Shown piece by piece: positions 55,437 through 64,000 of a stretch of 64,000 nucleotides of DNA; the stretch's first letter is position 1, and the number at the start of each line of letters is the position of its first letter. The translations under genes and the position numbers were made by a program. The notes below the pieces were generated by a model. It did no database searches. It saw nothing but the letters and a program-made list of their open reading frames with translations, and was not told the DNA's origin. The stretch comes from Chondrosia reniformis (lineage: Eukaryota > Porifera > Demospongiae > Chondrillida > Chondrillidae): the NCBI GenBank assembly GCA_947172415.1, contig OX359199.1, positions 6,401,884 to 6,465,883 of the forward strand, written 5' to 3'.

Positions 55437-57469
55437 TTATAGTGCACCAACAAATCTAGTATTATCATCTTTCTTCAGTCTCTTGCCTCTCTTGCGCACG
55501 TCATAAGGAAATAAAGATGGCTTTCTCACAAAAACCCCTTTTCCAGCTGGTGTGTGAACCAGTAGTTCCACCTCGTGTTGTGCAGCTGCAGTAACTGCAA
55601 CCCACCCTACTCCAGATATAACAATATCCAGAGCACTCTCCCCCAGGTTGACTCCTACAAAGGACACACCCCTCGGCTTCAAGGCAGGAAAGGTTGCCAT
55701 TCGTTCCTCTCCTCCGCTTGGAACCTACACGAGTGAGACATATTTTACTAGATTATCACAGTTCTCTATACTTGGCTCTCAAGGGGCACCAAAGCCACAG
55801 TAACTACTTACGGTTGCTAAGTACATTTGCAATGCTGACAAACCTTGAGAAGGTTGGTCCGCCCTGCATGCTGTTCATAGAGAGATCGGGCATTTTCAGT
55901 CTTTGTTGTGTGAAGTGGCAGAGTATGAGAAGAGTAAACAGTGAAATAGACAGAGCTGGGTCCATTTAGATAATCCAGGCGAGCCAGCCCAGCTAAAAAT
56001 AATGTTTGCTTTGGTTTGAGAATAAATGTTTTGTTACTTTTGAATGTCTTTGATGGTAGTACACATTTCAGTTCATTCATTGTCAGGAGATTAGGGATCT
56101 GGTTCCCATTCACAGCCCCTGGAGTATCATGCAGCCAAAATCGGTTCAGTGGAGGGGAATACCCTTTTGAATCCTCCTTAGGTCGACCTGTGCTGTATCC
56201 AATAGAAGTTAAGATTTCATCCAGTTCATCGTCTACGGATTCTTCTCGAAAAAAATCATCCTCCATGTAGTCAGATTCGGCTCCAAAATCTTCATCATCT
56301 CTACTGAAAAAACTCTTCTTCTGTTGAGTTACCAGTCTCCTCCTCTTGCCACTGGAGAGCAGAGGAAAGCTCAGGAGGCCCAGTGTAGTGCCAGGCAACC
56401 TGGATATGGTGGGCAGGGGAGAGCAGGCAGTGCCACTGGTGTTAAGTACACCTGGTCTACACCCACATAGACTCTGCAGAAGCTGATTAAAGAGGGTGGA
56501 TTTACCAACATTTGTACAACCCAAAAGGTAAATATCTCCTTTCTTCTCCCATAGATTAATGACATTCCTTGAAAGGCTATCAATACCCTCACCAGTTTTA
56601 GCACTGACAAAGTGGAGCCCCCTAACGTCACATCCAGATAGACTCTTCTGGGTGGCTACGTCAATAATGTGCCTCCTGAACCTTTTTAGCACCTTCTCAT
56701 CTTGGTCGGGAAGAAGGTCCTTCTTGTTGGCGACAATAACAACAGGAAAACCAGGGGGGAGCATTTGGTCGAGATTTGGTAATAGATTAGTTGGGAAATC
56801 TACAACATCGACCACAAGAAGAATTAGTGCTTTCTTCCAGCTGGCTCTCAAGGGCCTAAGGTGCTTCCAGTATTCCTCCTCTGTGACGGTAGCATGGAGG
56901 GCTTTGTTGTAATTGATAAGATGAAAACATCTCTGACATACAAGTGGCTTCCTAGCCTTTAGACCATCCTTCCACTCATCATCTTCGATCAGGTAGCTTT
57001 CTCCACCATCATCATCATCATCATCATCATCTGGATCGTTAAGGTCATCGTCCTGTAGTAAGATCCGGGACTTTTGATTATCTGATTCCTTCAAAGGTGC
57101 TTGCTCTTCGGGTAGGTTAAGGAGCTGCTGAGGTACAAAGCCAATCTTTTTGGAGTCTGAAGTTTGGAGGTCTGTCCCACACCCTGAACATTTACCCAGT
57201 GGAAGGTCCTTGTACGCCTCATCTTCCTCTACTGCTTTAGCTTTATCAGAGGAAAGATCGCTTTCAGGTGCTGCACTCCGATTAGTAGCAGAATAAACAC
57301 GATTGCTATTAAATTTCAAAGCTTCCCAGTTAAGTGTCAATGGTGCGGATACCTTGTGTAAAGAATTCTTTAAACTACTTCGACTTGATATAAATCGCAT
57401 GCGACTGTAAATATGCAGCAACCTTCTGAAACCGAGTGCTTTACTTGATTGCAGTATGACGGTGGCCAT
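55437..57469 (-). CDS. NOA1: NOA1/YqeH-family circularly permuted mitochondrial GTPase
   Basis: Model: complement(join(55437..55724,55844..57469)), phase 0, 637 residues. NOA1 assists assembly of the mitochondrial small ribosomal subunit. The N-terminus is Arg-rich and Asp/Glu-poor, as in a mitochondrial presequence. A zinc-binding pair CSGCG (about 94-98) and CQRC (178-181) brackets an acidic spacer with a run of nine Asp. The GTPase motifs are in permuted order: G4 NKKD (about 248-251), G5 SAKTGEG (289-295), G1 GCTNVGKST (317-325), the switch RLPGTT (357-362), then G3 DTPG (448-451), the hallmark of the YqeH/YlqF group. A C-terminal domain with PFDVRKRGK-like PYDVRKRGKRLKK follows. It is head-to-head with RRP12. 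Confidence 0.93.
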
Positions 57470-57538
57470 TTCTAAACCGAACCAGGGGCATTCCCTAAAC
57501 CACGTGGCCTATCACCGATTCCTCTGTACCTCTAAAAT
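57470..57538. promoter_or_regulatory. Head-to-head region between NOA1 and RRP12
   Basis: Only 69 bp separate the start codons of two ribosome-assembly genes; a probable shared promoter. Confidence 0.45.
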
Positions 57539-60500
57539 ATGGGCAAAACCCGTGTAAGGTTAAAAGGAGCAAAGAAGGGAAAGCAGTGGCAGAAAGGAAA
57601 GAGCAGCAGTAGCAACCCGCAAACAAAGAAGCATCGTTCTGCAGCCAGAGGCAAGTTCTGGAGTCACTTGTCTGCCGCCCAGCACTCCTCCAGTGCCCCG
57701 CTAACAACCAAAGCCTTGGCCGAACACGACAATGCAGCAAAGGAAAAGGATAGTTTTGATTCAGATTCGTACGCAGAGACCCTGGCGACGTCTAGTAGCG
57801 CGGTGACCTCTTGTAGCGTGTATAGTCTGGTGGAAACTGCCCATCCAGTGTTTGGACAAGTTAGAAAGTTCTGGAAGACGCCATCAGAGAGACATCAGGA
57901 CGTACTGGCTACGCTAGCTGCAGTATCAGAAGCGGTAAAGGTAGAAAACGGAAAAGAGACAGAAGTAGAGTATTTCTCGTCCTTGGTATGTTATCGAAGT
58001 TTAGTAAAACAGTCAATCCAAACACTATCCACTATATATATCCATTTTTCTAGTGATTATCCGCCATATATTATAGCTTTTGTGTAACTCTCATTCAGTA
58101 TCATAGCAACAAGTCTGTATGTATTTCCAACTGTAGTTGACCGTACTTGAAGCCTCAGTGGAGGAGGAAGAGGCATCACCAGTCGCTTACCTGTTGAATA
58201 TGGTCGTGCCCAAGTGAGTGGATTGAAAATGTTCCATTTGATTTGTGAGGATTGCCATATTTAGATGGACGACCTGGTAGCCTTGCCAGTGGCAATGGTA
58301 CCCAGGTAAAGCCCTGTGCCCCTTAACCAAAAATTGTTGGCATTCCTAAAATATATTTATGAGATAGGTACATTAATAATAACAATAATAATAGATGAGA
58401 GTATTAAGATTTCCTTATATGGTGTGTTAGGGTTCCCGAATCTGTATTGCAGAGCAAGTTTGGATTTATTCTAAAAGTTGTTATTCAATCTCTATCAAAG
58501 TTCTCTGAAACAGATGACTTTGAGTTACTGAGATCTGTAAGTTGTACATGGCCTAAGTGTTTGTCCTGCGAAATGTCTCCTTGTGTAGTGTTCTTGCCTT
58601 TTGCTCAAATTCTTTCAGCTTATTGGAGTTCTGGTGACTGTGCTACTGTTGCAAGATTCTACAGCTTGTTGGAGAGACTTTTTTACTAAAAGTGTAGTCA
58701 ATACACTGATGATCCATTGCATCCATCCCAACCCCAAGGTACTGGGGTAGAATGGGAATGTGGTAATTCCTACCCTATGGTACTGGGGTAGAATGGGAAT
58801 GTGGTAATTCCTACCCTATGGTACTGGGGTAGAATGGGAATGTGGTAATTCCTACCCTATGGTACTGGGGTAGAATGGGAATGTGGTAATTCCTACCCTA
58901 TGGTACTGGGGTAGAATGGGAATGTTGTTTGTCCTGCCCACTGCTCATTAAGTGTGTTTAATTTGGGTTGCAGGTTCGTAAGAGAGCCAAAGATGGCGTG
59001 GTCTCTCTTCTGAGAGAAGGATGTCTCACTAGCACCAGTGACTCATTGACCTTCCATCCAGCTGCTCCTGCAATAGCCAAATTTATTCAGCAGCAGGTCG
59101 AGAGTGGATCAGTTGGGGAGAAACTAACAGTTTTTCTCATGAAACTGCTTGAAGGCTGTCTGGCAAACTTTCCCACTCAAGTGAGTTCTTGTCTCATTGA
59201 CCAGACAGTGTCCTGACCCCATTACCAAATATGTATATAACTTTGTTTACATGTAGTTGTTGAAGGAGCTATGTGAACTGATACTTAAGCAAATGACATT
59301 GACCAGTTCTGTAGGTTGTGACAGTTTTATATGTACACTGGCAATACTCACGTTAAAATATTAAAATTATGTGTCTAATGAAGAAGAATCTATTTCTCTA
59401 TCCTGTAGACTTTAAGATTAAATGGAATGGAGACCTTTATGGCCCTATTCACATCTGTATGTGGTCCTCAAGGGTTGACTGACCAGTTGAATGGACAGTT
59501 GATATCAGTGAGTAAGACAGATTTGCCCACTCAAGCTACATTCTCCTCAATCTTTCAATCTGTATGTTCTGTCGTCGTAGGCCCTCTACGACCATCAGCC
59601 ATCTCTTGCTGATGCAGTGCTCCTGGTGAGATGGATAAAGATGATGGCAGCTGGTCTTATAAGCCTGAGGAAACTTGGTCCTTCCATGTGCCTGCAGCAC
59701 TTGGGAAAGTTTTGTCCCAACTGTATAAACTGCTTTCAGGCACAGAAGGCCATGGTTGGTGAGACAGCTGCCTCTACCATGAAGGTACGTAGTTCCGAGG
59801 GGTCTAGCTGGAATAGTACCAGTACCTGGGTCAAAATTTTCAATTTTTGTTAATACCTATTTTGCTGATACTCAACCATTACCTTTATGAACGTAACAAG
59901 TCAGTAATCTACCTCTACAATACAGCTTTGTTCAACCCTTTTTATTATACCTTCTCCTTCCTCACTCTTTCTTCAGTAATAATCTCCTTTAACCAAAGTA
60001 TGTAAGTGTCCCTTAGTGTCTCCATTCTTGTCCCACCCAGACACTTGTGGTTGAGTGTATCTCTCCTCTGATGGAGAAGACAGAGTATAGTCAGGCTTGC
60101 ATTAGCACTCTCTGCACCATTTTTAAGTAAGTAACTGATTCCTACCCAAGAAGGGTCAGAGAGTGAGACTGCCCCTCCTATTCTCACTTCTTTAAGGTCT
60201 TTAGAGACTGGTTTGAAATACAAGTACCAGAAGTCGTGGATCCTTGTATTTGAAGTAATCAAAGCATTCTATAGGGAATTTGGAAGCAGAAAGGACTGTC
60301 AGGAGTTCATGAAAGAGGTTTGTTCCACGGCAACTGTTTACGCCTGAAAATTGACAACAACTGTCTCTGGTTATTAAGCATTACATCAATTACAGCTTTG
60401 TTATTGTGTAGAGTTTGATATCTTTGTGTGATCTGAGGGAATCTGATGATGCCCAGCTGATTCCTCACCTTGAAGGGACCTTAGCTGTTGCCATAGAAAC

Positions 60501-63500
60501 AATGGGTCCGAGGTCAGTTACTACAGTCTCCATTTGCTGACCTGTAGCTATGTATCTCTGGTGTTGCTGAATATAGAGTTGTATTGGAGACGGTATCCCT
60601 GGAGATGAACTTTGACCAGTAAGTATGCTCCACAGTGCTATAGAGTCATGAGAACCATGCTAATAGTAGCCAGTGACTCTAAATGAAGTATTTTGTTGTG
60701 TTTTATGCACGATTCATTCTAATGTTTTAGTCCTCCTTTTGATTTTCCGAGAAGCTGGATTCTTCCTCTTCTGAGGGAGCATACAAGAAGAACTGGACTG
60801 TCTTACTTTGTGACATCAGTCTTGCCCTTAATAAACCAAGCGTTCCAAAAGGGTGTGTTTCTAATCAGTACACATTGCTCATCTAGTAGGAATATTAATG
60901 AACCGTTTTGTTCCAGGACAAGAATTCCAACAATCTGATAAGAGTTTAGAAGCAAAATTCTTTTCAACTGTTGAAAAACAGCTTTGGGAGACGCTACCGG
61001 GCTTTTGTACTCACCCAACAGATGTCTCTGAAGTAGGTTGTCGAACACTGATTGTGTAACTACAATACAATATTGCACAACACAGGAGAAGGTGCAATGA
61101 CTGAGTGACCCAATCCATTTGTATGTGTGCTTATAGAGTTTCAAGCAGATTGCACAACAGCTTGGTAAAGTGCTGAACGAGAGACCAGACCTTAGAATGG
61201 TTGTGTGTCATTCTCTTAAGAATGTCATAGACACATCAGTGCACGATGGTGAGTAAGGCTCAAACTGTTTAGTGTACCTGGGGTTTTCCCCCGTTTGGCA
61301 GACTTATGGTTATTGCATTGGCTATTGTTGTGCCCCGTGATGACCACACCTACTACTGATTGCCATGGTAACATGATTATACATATATACTTCAGTCTTC
61401 AGTCTGAGGGTACTCTGAAATAGAAGATTCATTTCATTTGATTACAAGTTCAGTGATCATTCAGTTATATGTAATGACTTGCTTTATTGTAACTTGCCAT
61501 AGAAACTTCCACCAAGGCCCTGTCAAGATTCTCCAAAAATTACCTTCCTATTCTGTTTAACCTCTACACATCTGACGCATGCACTAACAAGGAACACATT
61601 CATGCCTGCGTGCAAGCCTTTGCGTCCATCACTGAAAACACGCTGCTACAGACCTTCTTTGCTAAAATGGTTAGCATGCTGAAACAAGACAGCACTGCAT
61701 CAGACACAAAGTGAGTCTATCTTAAACTGCCATCCTCACCCTTACCACATCACTCCCTCTCATTCAACATGCAATCCATCTCCTCAATTTCAGGTGTCTG
61801 ATGATGGATCTGGTCCTAATTCTGGTAGAACACCTTCCTCCAGAGTGTCTCCAGCAAGCATATGACCTTTTCGTTCCACAAATACACAGTGTCCTACCCA
61901 CTGTTCAGAAGAAAGCCTATAAAATGGTGGATTTCATTTTGAGCTCCAAGGAAGGCATTTTCTACAAGTTTGCTCAGCAGCACTGCATTGAAATTCAAGA
62001 TAGCCTTGTAAAAGCCTTAAATTCAGTCACAGCAGCATCCAGAAAGGTACATTAAATATAGTTCAATTTTTGGAGGACCATCCCCTGCCACACCCCTTCA
62101 CCTCTGTCCTTTGTACTCTAGCCAAGGTTGTCTTGTTTAATGAAAATGGTTTCCAGGTGTTCAAATGGGAGTGGCGAGACCTTTCTTTATGCAATTCTTC
62201 CAGAAGTCCTATTGGCCATAAAGGATACCAACAAAAAGACAAGAACTGAAGCTAAGAAACTTATTGTTGAAATGTGTCATTCCTTACAAAGATGCCTGGA
62301 TGTGACTGTTGAGGGTGAGCTATGGTTGACATGTCATGTCACATGATATTCACATGACTCTCATGTCGTTATACTAAAGTAGCCAAAGTGGTTGTGGTTA
62401 CCCTTATCTTAATATAGAAGCTGTTCCATTATTCTTCTCAAGAGTTTTGGCAGGTCTTGCTGGCTCTCCAAGGCTCACAGCTGCTACACTGAAGGCTCTC
62501 TCTGTTCTTGTTTTAAAGTTTAGTGGTATGCTATTGAGCAATAGCACTGGATGATTGCGCAACTATTTCCATTTCATTTCTATATAGATCTCCTAAGAGG
62601 TCAGTTGGTCAGTGACTTAATGAATAGTGTATGTCTGTTGCTGAGCGCTCAGAGCAATGAGGTTGTTAGAGAAGCTATCAGATGCAGCAAGGCAATCATA
62701 AGGGTTATCCCCCAACATGACCTGGTCGATCATCTGGAGGATTTTGTAAGTTTTGGATACACCCACACCACACCCACACCACACCCACATACGTATGTTG
62801 TAATGGCCAATGTATATTTATAGGTACAAAGACTATTGGATCAAAAGGGCGGAGCCAAGATCCATCACAGGAAGCAAGCACAGTACATTATAGAGAAACT
62901 GTTGAAAAAGTTTGGATATGAGAATATAAAGAATGTAGCACTGGAAGGACAAGTGAAGTTTATAAAGCAATGCTACAGAATGATGGAAAGAGCTAAGAAG
63001 CAGAAACTTCAAGATAAGAAACAAGTAGGCAACCATCCCTTCATGAGCACCCATCCCTTCATGAGCACCCATCCCTTCATGAGCACCCATCCCTTCATGA
63101 GCACCCATCCCTTCATGAGCAACCATCCCTTCATGAGCACCCATCCCTTCATGAGCAACCATCCCTTCATGAGCAACCATCCCTTCATGAGCACCCATCC
63201 CTTCATGAGCACCCATCCCTTCATGAGCACCCATCCCTTCATGAGCACCCATCCCTTCATGAGCAACCATAAAATGTAGTTCTAGTGTGTGTGGGTGAGC
63301 TACCTATACAGGGCTGTAGTCCTTACAGTCAGTCTCTTACTGCGAGCATCACACTAGTCATATCTTCTGTGTAGAACGAGGCAGAAAGTCCTGTAAGTAG
63401 GTTGAAGACTCAACCTTATACTTTGGATGACTACCTGTATGACAGTGATGATGAGAGTGGTGAAGATAGTGATGACATGTCCCCTGTGGAGAAAGGTGCT

Positions 63501-64000
63501 TGGATTAGAGAAGAGAACGATGAACCTCTTGACCTCATGGACTCAAGATCAGCACAGAAAGTGCTAAGTAATTGACAGCATACGTGTCACCCCATGCACA
63601 CCACCGTGTCACCCCACGCACACCACCGTGTCACCCCACGCACACCACCGTGTCACCCCACGCACACCACCGTGTCACCCCACGCACACCACCGTGTCAC
63701 CCCACGCACACCACCGTGTCACCCCACGCACACCACCGTGTCACCCCACGCACACCACCGTGTCACCCCACGCACACCACCGTGTCACCCCACGCACACC
63801 ACCGTGTCACCCCACGCACACCACCGTGTCACCCCACGCACACCACCGTGTCACCCCATGCACACTTGTCTGTCACCCCGTACACACATCACTAGGTACT
63901 AATCCTAGAGCTATCCAAATCAGCAAAAAGAAACATTCTAAAGAATTTAAAACCAGTGAAGATGGAAGAATCCTTATTGATGCAAAGTCGGAAGATCGTC
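57539..64000 (+). CDS. RRP12: RRP12-like ribosome biogenesis HEAT-repeat protein (3' end beyond window)
   Basis: Twenty-three in-phase exons: 57539..57985, 58137..58213, 58431..58536, 58589..58738, 58974..59180, 59257..59310, 59409..59507, 59581..59784, 60041..60126, 60197..60317, 60412..60512, 60577..60618, 60731..60852, 60917..61032, 61137..61248, 61503..61710, 61794..62046, 62122..62314, 62418..62525, 62588..62745, 62824..63024, 63375..63567, 63896..>64000. RRP12 is a nucleolar/cytosolic HEAT-repeat factor for pre-40S and pre-60S maturation and export. Matching segments: SNPQTKKHRSAARGKFW, HPVFGQVRKFWKTPSERHQ, GKETEVEYFSSL, FPRSWILPLLREH, LWETLPGFCTHPTDV, RFSKNYLPILFNLY, VQKKAYKMVDFIL, ILPEVLLAIKDTNKKTR, KFGYENIK, and the tail DDYLYDSDDES and SEDGRILI. 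Introns 4, 21 and 22 contain tandem arrays beginning at or just inside the donor. Confidence 0.92.
58739..58924. repeat. 41-bp tandem repeat starting exactly at a splice donor, about 4.5 copies
   Basis: Units begin GTACTGGGGTAGAATGGGAA at 58739, 58780, 58821, 58862 and 58903. The first GT is the 5' splice site of RRP12 intron 4 (CCCCAAG/GTACTG); later units present CCTATG/GTACTG. The array takes up most of the 235-bp intron. Confidence 0.93.
63029..63270. repeat. 18-bp minisatellite in RRP12 intron 21, about 13 copies
   Basis: Units of CCCTTCATGAGCACCCAT, with AACC variants, start within about 5-10 nt of the exon 21 donor (63024/63025). It makes artefactual in-frame read-through on both strands. 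Confidence 0.93.
63584..63862. repeat. 22-bp minisatellite in RRP12 intron 22, about 13 copies
   Basis: Units containing GTGTCACCCCACGCACACCA start about 16 nt after the donor (63567/63568) and end about 30 nt before the acceptor (63895), filling nearly the whole intron. Confidence 0.93.

Noticed and set aside
62833..63279. Repeat proteins of HPFMST and HEGMG type
   Set aside because: They are read-through of the 18-bp array in RRP12 intron 21 on both strands.

Overview
This window is eukaryotic nuclear DNA from an animal. Genes are split into many short exons with GT-AG introns, mostly 60-1000 bp, and are packed a few hundred bases apart. The gene set includes prominin, an ANTP-class homeobox gene, an ankyrin/SOCS-box protein and INPP5A. 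AT-richness, very short intergenic spaces and collagen-like secreted proteins suggest an early-branching metazoan with a compact genome. A demosponge of the Amphimedon type is my best guess, but this is inference, not proof. All exon models were assembled by eye from splice signals, reading phase and remembered family sequences.

Layout: 2-493 (+) is the 3' end of a basic protein gene. 1243-2864 (+) is an unrecognised membrane protein gene with a possible alternative last exon at 3238-3578. 4331-6260 (-) is an unrecognised helical protein gene. 6312-6830 (+) is MGMT. 6960-9506 (-) is sideroflexin. 9616-11884 (+) is an ankyrin plus SOCS-box gene. 12112-29770 (+) is INPP5A, whose 9-kb intron 4 holds a nested antisense cluster of four intronless, TATA-box-driven cysteine-rich secreted protein genes (18340-25253), one broken copy and DNA-transposon remnants. 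30182-31813 (+) is an NK/Hex-like homeobox gene. 32476-41419 (+) is prominin. 41826-44317 (-) is WDR54. 44475-48079 (+) is MGAT2. 48461-52679 (-) is SUCLG1. 52807-54938 (+) is pantothenate kinase. 55437-57469 (-) is NOA1. 57539 to the window end (+) is RRP12.

Two organisational themes stand out. First, five gene pairs are head-to-head with 51-157 bp between start codons. They include SUCLG1/pantothenate kinase (both CoA-related) and NOA1/RRP12 (mitochondrial and nucleolar ribosome assembly), so shared bidirectional promoters are likely. Second, many introns carry a minisatellite lying directly against a splice site. In at least two cases (SUCLG1 intron 6, RRP12 intron 4) the repeat unit itself contains a copy of the 5' splice site; in INPP5A intron 10 it resembles the 3' splice site. 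This recurrent tie between tandem arrays and exon edges is the most unusual feature I see.
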